Source of the DNA: Rhodobacteraceae bacterium HLUCCA12
Lineage (GTDB): Bacteria; Pseudomonadota; Alphaproteobacteria; Rhodobacterales; Rhodobacteraceae
Assembly: GCA_001314715.1 (NCBI GenBank)
Contig: LJSV01000001.1
Location: forward strand, 310,001-374,000
Length of the DNA: 64,000 nucleotides
Direction of reading: 5' to 3'
Positions within the stretch are counted from its first letter, which is position 1, and each line of letters opens with the position of its first letter. Under the pieces are notes generated by a model, which was not told the origin of the DNA, ran no database searches, and saw nothing but the letters and a program-made list of their open reading frames with translations. A program made the position numbers and the translations under genes. Shown piece after piece: positions 54,451 to 63,318 of the stretch.

Positions 54451-54810
54451 TCAGGCGTTGGCTTCGCGGATCTTGTCGGCGGCGTCCTTGTCATAGTGGA
54501 TGCCCTTGGCATCAAACAGCTGATCCAGCTCGCCCGACAGGGTCATTTCGGTGATGATGTCGCAGCCACCCACGAATTCGCCCTTGACGTAAAGCTGCGG
54601 GATGGTCGGCCAGTCCGAGAAATCCTTGATCCCCTGGCGAATCCCCTCGTCGGCGAGGACGTTCACGTCGGCGAAATCGACGCCCATGAAGTTCAGCACC
54701 CCGGCAACGCGGCTGGAAAACCCGCATTGCGGCATGGTCTTGGTGCCTTTCATGTAAAGCACCACGTCATTCTTTTCGATCGTGTCGCGGATCTGGTCCT
54801 GTGCGCTCAT
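54451..54810 (-). CDS. grxD: monothiol glutaredoxin (Grx4 family)
   Basis: This 119-residue glutaredoxin has the monothiol active site CGFS (29-32, in TMPQCGFSSRVAG) and the glutathione-binding motif WPTIPQLYVKGEFVGGCDI. Such proteins carry [2Fe-2S] clusters and pair with BolA proteins in iron sensing and cluster transfer. BolA lies two genes upstream on the same strand. Its ATG overlaps the stop of a 49-codon membrane microprotein gene. Confidence 0.96.
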   Translation of the reverse strand: MSAQDQIRDTIEKNDVVLYMKGTKTMPQCGFSSRVAGVLNFMGVDFADVNVLADEGIRQGIKDFSDWPTIPQLYVKGEFVGGCDIITEMTLSGELDQLFDAKGIHYDKDAADKIREANA

Positions 54811-54956
54811 CTTGGTCCTCTGTCATTTGTTCGCACCGGAATGCGAAGCCTTCGGCCCCCGCCCGGCGTGTTGTCGTCATCGTCATCATGGCCTGCGCGC
54901 ATCATGGTCAGCGCAAGCGCCGCCAGTACGATCAGGCCGAGGATGCCATAAATCAT
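54807..54956 (-). CDS. 49-residue membrane microprotein between bolA and grxD
   Basis: This short open frame runs from ATG 54956 to the stop at 54809-54807 on the minus strand. It encodes 49 residues: MIYGILGLIVLAALALTM as a single membrane helix, then AGHDDDDDNT and a basic Arg-rich tail. It starts one base after the bolA stop and its own stop overlaps the grxD start (ATGA). Such exact packing between two co-working genes is strong evidence of real translation. No classical Shine-Dalgarno is seen, so translation may rely on coupling from bolA. The function is unknown; a membrane anchor or partner for the BolA-Grx4 complex is one possibility. Confidence 0.68.
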   Translation of the reverse strand: MIYGILGLIVLAALALTMMRAGHDDDDDNTPGGGRRLRIPVRTNDRGPR

Positions 54957-54957
54957 G

Positions 54958-55200
54958 TCAGTCCGGGGCCTTTGTGGTCAGTGCAAGCGCGTGCAACTCG
55001 CCCTGGCTGCCATCCATCTTGCCCTTCAGGGCGGCATAGACCGCGCGTTGCTGCTGCACCCGGTTCAGGCCGCGAAAGCTTTCGTCGATGATTTCGGCGG
55101 CGTAATGGTTGCCGTCGCCCGCGAGATCGGTGATCGTGACCTTGCCCTGCGGGAAACTTTCGCGAAGAAGGGTTTCCAGTTGCTCTGCCGTGATGGCCAT
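54958..55200 (-). CDS. bolA: BolA/IbaG-family protein
   Basis: This 80-residue BolA-like protein starts MAITAEQLETLLRESFPQG and contains the family segment VQQQRAVYAALKGKMDG and a conserved His (GELHALAL) used for cluster ligation with Grx4. It has no clear BolA Cys. It lies 68 bases after purL on the same strand; the purL-bolA-grxD order is widespread in alphaproteobacteria. Confidence 0.93.
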   Translation of the reverse strand: MAITAEQLETLLRESFPQGKVTITDLAGDGNHYAAEIIDESFRGLNRVQQQRAVYAALKGKMDGSQGELHALALTTKAPD

Positions 55201-55268
55201 GCTTCGTCCTTTGAACGTTCGCCGTTGAAGGTAATCCCGCCCGAGGGGCGGATCAAGGGCCGCCGCGC

Positions 55269-57440
55269 TCAGTCGCGCGCCAGTCCCAGGGCCTGCACGA
55301 AGGCGCCGCGATAAAGCGCCGACAGCGCGGAAAGCGCGGCCTCGCTGTCGCCCATGCGTACCGCCGCACCGCCGAAACGGCCCACGGTCTGCACGGGGAC
55401 ACCGGCGCGGCCTGCCGCGACCATCAGCGCCTCGGCCTGATCGAACCCGCAGGCAACCAGATAGCGCGCCTGATCCTCGCCGAACAGGGTGGGGGTGTCG
55501 TTGCTGTCGAGCGTCACGCCGATCCCGGCGGCCTCGGCCATTTCGAACGCCGCCAGCGCCAGCCCGCCATCCGACAGATCGGTCGCGGCATTGATCAGGG
55601 CACGGTTGTCGCGCAGGAACGTGCCGTTGCGGCGTTCGGCATCCAGATCGACGGGCGGGGCGTCGCCCTCTTCGCGGTTGAACACCTCGGCAAGCAGAGC
55701 CGATTGCCCCAGATGGCCCCGCGTCTCGCCGATCACCAGCGCAAAATCGCCCTCATGCGGCTGGCCGGCAATCAGGTCATCCAGGCTGTCCAGCAGGCCC
55801 ACGGCGCCGATGGTCGGGGTGGGCAGGATCGGCTGGCCATCGGTTTCATTGTAAAGGCTGACATTGCCCGAGACGATCGGCATGTCCAGCGCCGAACAGG
55901 CCGCGCCGATGCCCTTGATCGCACCGACCAGCTGCCCCATGATCGCGGGCTTTTCGGGGTTGCCGAAATTCAAATTGTCGGTCGAGGCCAGCGGCCGCGC
56001 CCCCACGGCCGAAAGGTTGCGATACGCCTCGGCGACCGCCTGCTTGCCGCCCTCGAACGGGTTGGCGCGCACATAGCGCGGCGTCACGTCCGAGGTGAAG
56101 GCAATCGCCTTGTCGGTTCCGTGCACGCGCACCACGCCGGCGCCCAGCCCCGGCACGCGCACCGTGTCGCCCATCACCATGTGATCGTATTGTTCCCAGA
56201 CCCAGCCCTTGTGGGCATGATCGGGGCTGGAAATCAACGCCTTCAACCCGTCGATCGGGTCGATGCCCGGCACCTGGGGCAGGGGATCGGCGGGCGGGGT
56301 TTCCTGCCAGGGGCGGTCGTATTCGGGGGCTTCGGAGGACAGTTTCGACAGCGGCAGATCGGCCTTGGTCTCATTGCCATGCAGGATCAGGAAACGATCC
56401 TCGGCGATGGTTTCGCCCACCAGCGCGAAATCGAGATCCCATTTGTCAAAGATCGCGCGGGCCTCGGCCTCTTTCTCGGGCTTGAGCACCATCAACATGC
56501 GCTCTTGCGATTCCGAGAGCATCATTTCATAGGCCGTCATGCCATCTTCGCGGCAAGGCACGCGATCGAGGTCCAGCCGGATGCCCAGCTTGCCCTTGTC
56601 GCCCATCTCGACTGCCGAACAGGTCAGCCCCGCCGCACCCATGTCCTGGATCGAGATCACCGCGCCCGAGGCCATCAGTTCAAGACAGGCCTCCAGCAGG
56701 CGCTTTTCGGTGAACGGATCGCCCACCTGCACGGTGGGGCGCTTTTCCTCGATCGTGTCGTCGAACTCTGCCGAGGCCATGGTCGCCCCGCCGACACCGT
56801 CGCGGCCGGTCTTGGCGCCCAGATAGACCACCGGCATCCCCACGCCCGAGGCCGCCGAATAAAAGATGCGGTCGGCATCGGCCAGCCCGGCGGCAAAGGC
56901 ATTGACCAGGCAATTGCCGTTATAGGCGGGATGAAAGCGCACCTCGCCGCCCACATTGGGCACGCCGAAACAGTTGCCATAGCTGCCGATCCCCTCGACC
57001 ACGCCCTTGACCAGATGCGCGGTCTTGGGATGGCTAGGTTCACCGAAGGACAGCGCGTTCATCGCCGCGATCGGGCGGGCGCCCATGGTGAACACGTCGC
57101 GCAAGATGCCGCCGACGCCGGTGGCCGCGCCCTGATGGGGTTCGATATAGCTGGGGTGGTTGTGGCTTTCCATCTTGAAGATCAGCGCCTGACCGTCGCC
57201 GATATCGACCACGCCCGCATTCTCACCCGGCCCGCAGATGACCTGTTCGCCGGTGGTCGGCAGGGTGCGTAGCCACTTCTTGGAGGACTTGTAGGAACAA
57301 TGCTCGTTCCACATGGCTGAAAAGATGCCCAGCTCGGTAAAGGTGGGGTCGCGCCCGATGATCTCGAGGATGCGCGCGTATTCGTCAGGCTTGAGACCAT
57401 GCGCGGCAATCAGCTCGGGGGTGATGTCGGGTTCGGTCAT
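55269..57440 (-). CDS. purL: phosphoribosylformylglycinamidine synthase subunit PurL
   Basis: This is the small-type PurL (723 residues), the ATP-dependent subunit that needs PurS and PurQ. It begins [20 protein letters not shown] at ATG 57440 and has the ATP-binding motifs [32 protein letters not shown] and later GNVSLYNET. The open frame continues upstream in frame through a candidate small RNA, but that part has no PurL character. It partners with the purS gene at 2480-2722 in this window. Confidence 0.96.
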   Translation of the reverse strand: MTEPDITPELIAAHGLKPDEYARILEIIGRDPTFTELGIFSAMWNEHCSYKSSKKWLRTLPTTGEQVICGPGENAGVVDIGDGQALIFKMESHNHPSYIEPHQGAATGVGGILRDVFTMGARPIAAMNALSFGEPSHPKTAHLVKGVVEGIGSYGNCFGVPNVGGEVRFHPAYNGNCLVNAFAAGLADADRIFYSAASGVGMPVVYLGAKTGRDGVGGATMASAEFDDTIEEKRPTVQVGDPFTEKRLLEACLELMASGAVISIQDMGAAGLTCSAVEMGDKGKLGIRLDLDRVPCREDGMTAYEMMLSESQERMLMVLKPEKEAEARAIFDKWDLDFALVGETIAEDRFLILHGNETKADLPLSKLSSEAPEYDRPWQETPPADPLPQVPGIDPIDGLKALISSPDHAHKGWVWEQYDHMVMGDTVRVPGLGAGVVRVHGTDKAIAFTSDVTPRYVRANPFEGGKQAVAEAYRNLSAVGARPLASTDNLNFGNPEKPAIMGQLVGAIKGIGAACSALDMPIVSGNVSLYNETDGQPILPTPTIGAVGLLDSLDDLIAGQPHEGDFALVIGETRGHLGQSALLAEVFNREEGDAPPVDLDAERRNGTFLRDNRALINAATDLSDGGLALAAFEMAEAAGIGVTLDSNDTPTLFGEDQARYLVACGFDQAEALMVAAGRAGVPVQTVGRFGGAAVRMGDSEAALSALSALYRGAFVQALGLARD

Positions 57441-57566
57441 GGCATTGTCCCAGGCGAAAAGGCTGTTCCCGGCGTCATAGGGCAACAGTCCCGCAAGGGG
57501 AAGGGCGAAGCGCGGTGGCGGTCCGACCGGCGTTTCGGTGGATGCCCGGAAAACCGGCACATGACC

Positions 57567-57597
57567 AAAAAAAAGGCCGAGCAGAAGCTCGGCCCAA
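57567..57597 (-). terminator. rho-independent terminator of the candidate small RNA
   Basis: Read leftward, GGCCGAGC-type arms (57575-57582 and 57587-57594) with a 4-base loop are followed by eight Ts (complement of 57567-57574). It is one of the strongest intrinsic terminators in the window and lies 127 bases before purL, so purL must be transcribed from another start or by read-through. Confidence 0.88.
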
Positions 57598-57642
57598 GTC
57601 CAACAGGGAGGTAAAAGATACATGGGGTTGCCATCTATCTTC
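57567..57642 (-). ncRNA. candidate trans-acting small RNA upstream of purL
   Basis: On the minus strand a promoter-like pair, TTGCGC (complement of 57673-57678) and TAAGAA (complement of 57649-57654) with an 18-base spacer, predicts a start near 57642. The roughly 76-base transcript would form a first hairpin (57615-57641: a 6-base outer stem AAGATA/TATCTT and a 4-base inner stem ATGG/CCAT). A single-stranded linker with the anti-Shine-Dalgarno-like CCTCCC (complement of 57606-57611) follows, then a terminator hairpin of 8 GC-rich pairs with eight Ts. It lies between a LysR gene and purL, both on the same strand. Confidence 0.62.
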
Positions 57643-57806
57643 CCGTGCTTCTTACTTCGAATCATTGCACATGCGCAAGAAAATCCACGCTGCACCTGCA
57701 TCATACCCGCTATGCGTTGCAGGTATGTCTCACCCGGTGGTTGTGCGCCGGCACGGGTTCCAGACCGCTGGCGCGGGGTTCCAAAGGCGGTTCGGCGCAG
57801 GCCCGA

Positions 57807-58706
57807 TCAGCCCGCGGCGCCGCGATTGCGACGATAGGCGATGACCTCTTCGAGAACGAAATCCCGAAAGGCCGAGATCCGCTTGGAATGACGCAACTCT
57901 TCGGGATAGGCCAGAAACACCGGCACTTCGGCGCTTTCGACCTCGGGCAGGACACGCACCAGCGTCGGAAAGTCCTCGGTCAGGTAGTCGGGCAGAAGGC
58001 CGATGCCCAGATGGGCCAGCACCGCCTGCAAGACGCCGAAATAGTTGTTCACCGTAAAGGTCGAGCGGATCGGATAGGTCAGCAATTCGCGGGTCAGGAT
58101 CGCACCAGCGGCGACCTGCGCCACGCCCGCCCCCTGGCAGACCAGCCGAAAGTTCACCAGATCGGCCATCGTTTCCGGCACGCCATTGGCGCGCAGATAC
58201 TCGGGCGAGGCATAAAGGCGCATCTTGACGCCCATCAGCCGCTTGCGGATCAGATCGGCCTGGCTGGGTTCCTTCATGCGGATCGCCAGATCGGCCTCGC
58301 GCATCGGCAGGTCCAGCACGCGCTCTTCCAGCATCAGGTCGATCTTGAGATCGGGATAGCGCGAATAAAGCGCCGGCAGACGCGGCGCCAGCCACAGGGT
58401 TCCGAACCCGGTGGTGGTGGTCACGCGCAACTCGCCATAGACTTCTTCCTCGCTGTCGCGGATGCGTGCCGAGGCGGTCTCCAGCGTCTTGCTCATGCGG
58501 CGGGTGGCATCGAACAGCAGTTCGCCCTGCTCGGTCAGAATCAGCCCACGCGCGTGACGGTGGAAAAGGGTGGTGCCCAACCCCTCTTCCAGCGCGCGAA
58601 TCTGCCGGCTTACCGCCGATTGGCTGAGCCCCAGCGCATCGCCGGCATGGGTCAGGCTGCCGGCATCGGCAACGGCATGAAAGATTCTTAGCTTGTCCCA
58701 GTCCAT
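57807..58706 (-). CDS. LysR-family transcriptional regulator
   Basis: This 299-residue LTTR has an N-terminal winged helix (MDWDKLRIFHAVADAGSLTHAG; recognition helix near LGLSQSAVSRQIRALEEGLG) and a C-terminal effector domain from about residue 90. It is divergent from the indolepyruvate oxidoreductase gene with a 161-base gap holding a dyad that may be its binding site. It therefore probably controls that gene, although LTTRs of this kind can also act elsewhere. Downstream there are 160 bases before the candidate small RNA; they contain an inverted repeat (ACCTGCA and TGCAGGT, about 57691-57723). Confidence 0.9.
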   Translation of the reverse strand: MDWDKLRIFHAVADAGSLTHAGDALGLSQSAVSRQIRALEEGLGTTLFHRHARGLILTEQGELLFDATRRMSKTLETASARIRDSEEEVYGELRVTTTTGFGTLWLAPRLPALYSRYPDLKIDLMLEERVLDLPMREADLAIRMKEPSQADLIRKRLMGVKMRLYASPEYLRANGVPETMADLVNFRLVCQGAGVAQVAAGAILTRELLTYPIRSTFTVNNYFGVLQAVLAHLGIGLLPDYLTEDFPTLVRVLPEVESAEVPVFLAYPEELRHSKRISAFRDFVLEEVIAYRRNRGAAG

Positions 58707-58758
58707 CGCGACACTTCTTTGCGCTCAGCGCCCGGTTCGGGCATCGCTTCGTTTACTA

Positions 58759-58772
58759 TGCGACAATTCGCA
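58759..58772. promoter_or_regulatory. candidate LysR-type binding site
   Basis: TGCGA (58759-58763) and TCGCA (58768-58772) form a perfect 5-base dyad with a 4-base AT-rich spacer, giving a T-N12-A layout close to LysR boxes. It lies 53 bases upstream of the lysR start and about 95 bases before the divergent oxidoreductase. A second feature in the gap is the direct repeat ATATGCAG (near 58841-58858) close to the oxidoreductase start. Confidence 0.5.
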
Positions 58773-58867
58773 CCCACGAAAGCCACGAAATCCGGAAAAC
58801 AGCTTCAAAGGTCAGCGGCTTTGACCTATAATGCCGCAATATGCAGCCATATGCAGAGGAGGTGCAC

Positions 58868-61800
58868 ATGGGAACGCAAAGCGTCAGCCTGAACGATCGG
58901 TTCGATCTGGAAAAGTCGCCTGTGCTGTTGAACGGCACGCAGGCGCTGGTGCGGCTGATGCTTGCGCAAGCCGCGCGCGACAAGGCGCAGGGGCTGAACA
59001 CCGCCGGCTATGTCTCGGGCTATCGCGGCTCGCCACTGGGGGCGGTCGATCTGCAGATGGCGCGCGCGCGCAAACATCTTGAGGCCGCGCAAGTCCGGTT
59101 CCAGGAAGGCCTGAACGAGGATCTGGCCGCCACCGCGATCTGGGGCACGCAGCAGGCCGAGTTGCGCGGCGAGGGCAAATACGACGGCGTCTTCGCGCTC
59201 TGGTATGGCAAGGGGCCGGGCGTGGATCGCACCGGCGATGTGATGAAACACGCCAACATGGCCGGCACCTCGCGCCATGGCGGCGTGATCATGGCCATGG
59301 GCGATGACCATACCGGCGAATCCTCGACCGTGCTGCACCAGTCCGACTGGGCGATGGTCGATGCCTACATGCCGATCGTGTCGCCCGCCGGGGTGCAGGA
59401 GATTCTGGATTACGGGCACTATGCCTATGCACTGAGCCGGTTTTCCGGGCTTTGGGTCGGTCTCAAGACGATGAAGGACACGATCGAGGCCACCGCCGTT
59501 GTCGATGGCGACCCCCACCGGATGCAGTTCGTCACGCCCGAGTTCCAGATGCCCGAGGGTGGGCTCAATATCCGGCTGGGCGACACACCGGTCGCGCAGG
59601 AAGCGCGGATGATCGACTACAAGCGCTTTGCCGCCGAGGCGTTTTCGCGCGCCAACCGGATGGACCGGCGCATGTGGGGCAAGCCCGGCGCCAAGATCGG
59701 GCTGGTCGCGGCGGGCAAGAACTGGCTTGATCTGGTCCATGCGCTGGGCCTTCTGGGGATCGATGAGGATGAATGCGCGCGGCTTGGCATCACCACCTAC
59801 AAGGTGGGCCAGACCTGGCCGCTGGACATGGACGGCTTCCACGAATGGGCCGAAGGGCTGGAACTGATCATCGTCGTCGAGGAAAAGCGCAAGCTGATCG
59901 AAGTGCAGGTCAAGGAGGCGATTTTTGACGACCGCCGTGGCCGGCGGGTCTATGGCTGGCACAAGGGCGACAACTGGGAAAACGGCCGCCGGCTTGAGCT
60001 GTTCCCGACCCGATACGCCCTGGACCCGGTAATGATCTCCGAAAAGCTGGGCGAGATCTTCATCGAAGAGGGACGCGACACCGACCGCCTGCGCGCCGGC
60101 ATGGACCGGCTGGCCGAGGCCCGCCGCGCCGACAATGCCCCGGAACTGGCCGCGCGGCTGCCGTGGTTCTGCTCAGGCTGCCCGCACAACACCTCGACCC
60201 GTTTGCCCGATGGCAGCCGCGCCTATGCCGGGATCGGATGCCACTACATGGTCCAGTGGATGGACCGCGAAACGCTGGGCTATACCCATATGGGCGGCGA
60301 GGGCGCGAACTGGATCGGCGAGGCGCCGTTTTCCAAGACCGACCATGTCTTTCAGAACCTTGGCGACGGCACCTATAACCATTCCGGTATCCAGGCCATT
60401 CGCGCGGCATTGGCGGCGGGCACAAACATCACCTACAAGATCCTGTTCAACGACGCCGTCGCCATGACCGGCGGGCAAAAGAACGAGGGCGGTCTGACCG
60501 CCGACCAGATCGCGCGCGAACTCAAGGCGATGGGCGTGCAGCATGTCGCGCTGGTCTATGACGCGAAAGAGACGCCGGATTTCAGCCTGTTCCCCCCCGA
60601 TGTCGAGCGGCACGAGCGCACCGAACTCATGCAGGTTCAGGAAAAATATCGTCAGATCAAGGGCGTATCGGCCATAATTTACGCCCAGACCTGCGCCGCG
60701 GAAAAGCGCCGTCGGCGCAAGCGCGGCCAGTTTCCGGACCCCGATCAGCGCGTGTTCATCAACACCGATGTCTGCGAGGGCTGCGGCGATTGCGGCGTGC
60801 AGTCGAACTGCGTGTCAATCGTGCCGGTGGAAACCGAACTGGGCCGCAAGCGCGCGATCGATCAATCCAGTTGCAACAAGGATTTCAGTTGTCTCAAGGG
60901 CTTCTGCCCCTCCTTTGTCACGCTGGAGGGGGCCACGCCGCGCAAATCGGCCACCCGCGCGCTGGACCTGCCCGATCTGCCGCTGCCTGACCTGCCCGCA
61001 ATCGACGGCACCCACAACGTGGTCATCACCGGCGTCGGCGGCACCGGGGTCGTCACGGTGGGCGCGATCCTGGCGCAGGCGGCGCAGATCGACGGCAAGG
61101 GCGCCGGCATGATGGAGATGGCGGGCCTGGCGCAAAAGGGCGGCGCGGTGCATATCCATTGCCGCATCGCCAAGCGGCCCGAGGACATCAGCGCCGTGCG
61201 CGTCGCCGTGGGCGAGGCGCATTGCGTGATCGGCGGCGATCTGGTCGTCACCGCCGGATCGCGCACCCTTGGGCTGATGCGCACCGGGCAGACCGGCGCG
61301 GTGGTCAACGCCCATGAGATCATCACCGGCGAGTTCACGCGCAACAGCAAATTCCAACTTCCCGCCAAGGACTTGCGCGTCTCTCTTGAGGCGCGGTTGC
61401 GCGACCGGCTGGCGATGTTCGATGCCTCGGAACTGGCGCGCGTGGCGTTGGGCGATTCAATCTATTCGAACATGATGGTCTTTGGCGGGGCGTGGCAGAT
61501 GGGGCTGATCCCGGTCTCGCTTGAGGCGATCCAGCAGGCCGTGACCCTCAACGGTGCCGCGGTCGAGGGCAATCTGCGCGCCTTCGACATCGGCCGCTGG
61601 GCAGTCCTGCACCCCGATGAGGCCGCGGCCCTGATCCAACCGCCACTCGCGGACAAGGATGCCGTCGATCCGGTTGCCTACCGGGCCGCGCATTTGCAGG
61701 ACTATCAGAACGCCGCGCTGGCCGCGCGCTTTTGCCGGTTTGTCGAGGCCATCGACGATGCGGCGCTCCGCGACGCGGTCGCAAAGGGCTATCACAAGCT

Positions 61801-62284
61801 GCTGGCCTACAAGGATGAATACGAGGTTGCGCGTCTGCACCTGCAGACCGTGGAAAAGGCGCGCGCCGAGTTCGAAGGCGATTTCACCCCGCATTTCCAC
61901 CTTGCTCCCCCGATGCTGGGCGGCACAGGCCCGGACGGGCGCCCGCGCAAACGCCGCTTCGGCCCCTGGATGCTGCACGCCTTCCGGCTGCTGGCCCGGC
62001 TGAAGGGCCTGCGCGGCACGCCCTTCGATCCGTTCGGTTACAGCCACGAGCGGCGGATGGAGCGCGCGCTGATCGCCCAATACGAGGCCGACATGGGCGA
62101 CGTGCTGCCCAGGCTCACGCCCGAAAACCGCGACCTGATCCTGGAACTAGCGCTGCTGCCGCTGTCGATCCGCGGCTTTGGCCCGGTCAAGGACGCCAAC
62201 GCCAAAGCCGCCGCCCGCCGGCGCGAAGAGCTGCTGGCGGCCATCGCCAAACCGGGCGCGCCATTGCCGATGGCGGCGGAATGA
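58868..62284 (+). CDS. indolepyruvate:ferredoxin oxidoreductase, fused alpha-beta type
   Basis: This 1138-residue enzyme oxidatively decarboxylates aryl pyruvates (from Trp, Phe, Tyr) to acyl-CoA with ferredoxin as acceptor. The pyrimidine-binding domain opens the protein (YVSGYRGSPLGAVDLQM near 48). A TPP-binding domain follows (CSGCPHNTS near 440 and GGEGANWIGEAPF). A Cys-rich Fe-S stretch (DVCEGCGDCGVQSNCVS) and the gamma-type domain (ITGVGGTGVVTVGAILAQAA) come next, with a long C-terminal region. ATG 58868 follows GAGGAGG, and the gene is divergent from lysR. In aerobic alphaproteobacteria this fused form is thought to run aromatic amino acid catabolism. Confidence 0.94.
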   Translation: MGTQSVSLNDRFDLEKSPVLLNGTQALVRLMLAQAARDKAQGLNTAGYVSGYRGSPLGAVDLQMARARKHLEAAQVRFQEGLNEDLAATAIWGTQQAELRGEGKYDGVFALWYGKGPGVDRTGDVMKHANMAGTSRHGGVIMAMGDDHTGESSTVLHQSDWAMVDAYMPIVSPAGVQEILDYGHYAYALSRFSGLWVGLKTMKDTIEATAVVDGDPHRMQFVTPEFQMPEGGLNIRLGDTPVAQEARMIDYKRFAAEAFSRANRMDRRMWGKPGAKIGLVAAGKNWLDLVHALGLLGIDEDECARLGITTYKVGQTWPLDMDGFHEWAEGLELIIVVEEKRKLIEVQVKEAIFDDRRGRRVYGWHKGDNWENGRRLELFPTRYALDPVMISEKLGEIFIEEGRDTDRLRAGMDRLAEARRADNAPELAARLPWFCSGCPHNTSTRLPDGSRAYAGIGCHYMVQWMDRETLGYTHMGGEGANWIGEAPFSKTDHVFQNLGDGTYNHSGIQAIRAALAAGTNITYKILFNDAVAMTGGQKNEGGLTADQIARELKAMGVQHVALVYDAKETPDFSLFPPDVERHERTELMQVQEKYRQIKGVSAIIYAQTCAAEKRRRRKRGQFPDPDQRVFINTDVCEGCGDCGVQSNCVSIVPVETELGRKRAIDQSSCNKDFSCLKGFCPSFVTLEGATPRKSATRALDLPDLPLPDLPAIDGTHNVVITGVGGTGVVTVGAILAQAAQIDGKGAGMMEMAGLAQKGGAVHIHCRIAKRPEDISAVRVAVGEAHCVIGGDLVVTAGSRTLGLMRTGQTGAVVNAHEIITGEFTRNSKFQLPAKDLRVSLEARLRDRLAMFDASELARVALGDSIYSNMMVFGGAWQMGLIPVSLEAIQQAVTLNGAAVEGNLRAFDIGRWAVLHPDEAAALIQPPLADKDAVDPVAYRAAHLQDYQNAALAARFCRFVEAIDDAALRDAVAKGYHKLLAYKDEYEVARLHLQTVEKARAEFEGDFTPHFHLAPPMLGGTGPDGRPRKRRFGPWMLHAFRLLARLKGLRGTPFDPFGYSHERRMERALIAQYEADMGDVLPRLTPENRDLILELALLPLSIRGFGPVKDANAKAAARRREELLAAIAKPGAPLPMAAE

Positions 62285-62349
62285 GGGTGTCGCAGGGCTG
62301 ATACACTGAGCGGTTATGCGTGGGGCGATCCAGCACAAGGAGTGCCGCC

Positions 62350-63318
62350 ATGCCCCGCGACCTGCCGCACCCCCAGCCAGACGCCGCCGTTGCGCGGGAC
62401 ATCAGCTATGCGTCCTCGGCGCGCTCAAGGTCCGGGCGGGCGTTCATCCGTACGATGGAAAACGCCACCGGACGGATCGGCCTGATCCGACGCGCGCAGG
62501 GCTATGAACAGGAACTGGCGCGGGGCTGCGATTTCTGGCGCGTGATGATGGACCGCTATGCGCTGAGCCTCGATGTGATCCGCGGCGCGCTTGACGACAT
62601 TCCGGCGACCGGCCCGCTGGTTGTGGTGTCCAACCACCCCTATGGCATCCTCGACGGGCTGGCGCTGGGGCATATCCTGAGCCCGGCGCGCGGCGATTTC
62701 CGGCTGCTGGCGCATCAGGTTTTTCAGCGCGCCGAGGCGCTGAACCGCGTCGTCCTGCCCATCAGCTTTGATAAGGACCGGGCGGCCGTCGCGCTCAACC
62801 TCGCCACCCGCGCCAAGGCGATTGATTTCCTGCGCGCGGGCGGGGCGGTCGGCATCTTTCCCGGCGGCACGGTGTCCACCGCGCCGCGCCCCTTCATGCG
62901 GCCGATGGACCCCGCCTGGCGCGCCTTCACCGCCCGCATGATCGCCAAGTCGGGGGCAACGGTGGTGCCGATCTGGTTCGAGGGGCAGAATTCGACCCTG
63001 TTCCAGCTTGCCAGCCATCTCAGCCACACCCTGCGCATGGCGCTTCTGGTGCGCGAGTTCCGCACCCGCGTCGGCCGCCCCGTCAAGCTGGCCATCGGCG
63101 AACCGATCACGCCCGCCTCGCTGTCACATTTCAGCGCGGATACCAAACAGATGATGGATTTCCTGCGCCGCAAGACATATGAGTTGTCGCCGGAAGCCTT
63201 GAACCCGGCCCGGCTGGGCTATGAGTTCGAGGTGCGGCACAGGCAGGCGGGGCAGGAACATGGCGGTTGGCGTCTTCGATTCGGGGCTCGGGGGGCTGAC
63301 GGTTCTGTCCGCCCTTGA
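62350..63318 (+). CDS. lysophospholipid acyltransferase family protein (PlsC-like)
   Basis: This 322-residue member of the glycerolipid acyltransferase family has active-site motif [13 protein letters not shown], in which His96 and Asp102 are separated by five residues (H-x5-D) rather than the usual four. [13 protein letters not shown] is the glycerol-phosphate-binding motif. AAGGAG precedes ATG 62350. The C-terminus overlaps murI by 59 bases, and the last ~25 residues are low-complexity, so the functional protein may effectively end earlier. It may acylate lysophospholipid or ornithine lipid precursors. Confidence 0.85.
   Translation: MPRDLPHPQPDAAVARDISYASSARSRSGRAFIRTMENATGRIGLIRRAQGYEQELARGCDFWRVMMDRYALSLDVIRGALDDIPATGPLVVVSNHPYGILDGLALGHILSPARGDFRLLAHQVFQRAEALNRVVLPISFDKDRAAVALNLATRAKAIDFLRAGGAVGIFPGGTVSTAPRPFMRPMDPAWRAFTARMIAKSGATVVPIWFEGQNSTLFQLASHLSHTLRMALLVREFRTRVGRPVKLAIGEPITPASLSHFSADTKQMMDFLRRKTYELSPEALNPARLGYEFEVRHRQAGQEHGGWRLRFGARGADGSVRP

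Noticed and set aside
57441-57704. In-frame upstream extension of purL that would add about 88 residues
   Set aside because: The extension crosses a terminator hairpin and a promoter-like region and has no PurL homology; the ATG at 57440 matches known PurL starts.
62350-63318. Acyltransferase truncated because its active-site motif is not H-x4-D
   Set aside because: The H-x5-D spacing with intact FPGG motif and flanking sequence fits a known-looking subgroup (NHPxGILDG), so the gene appears intact.
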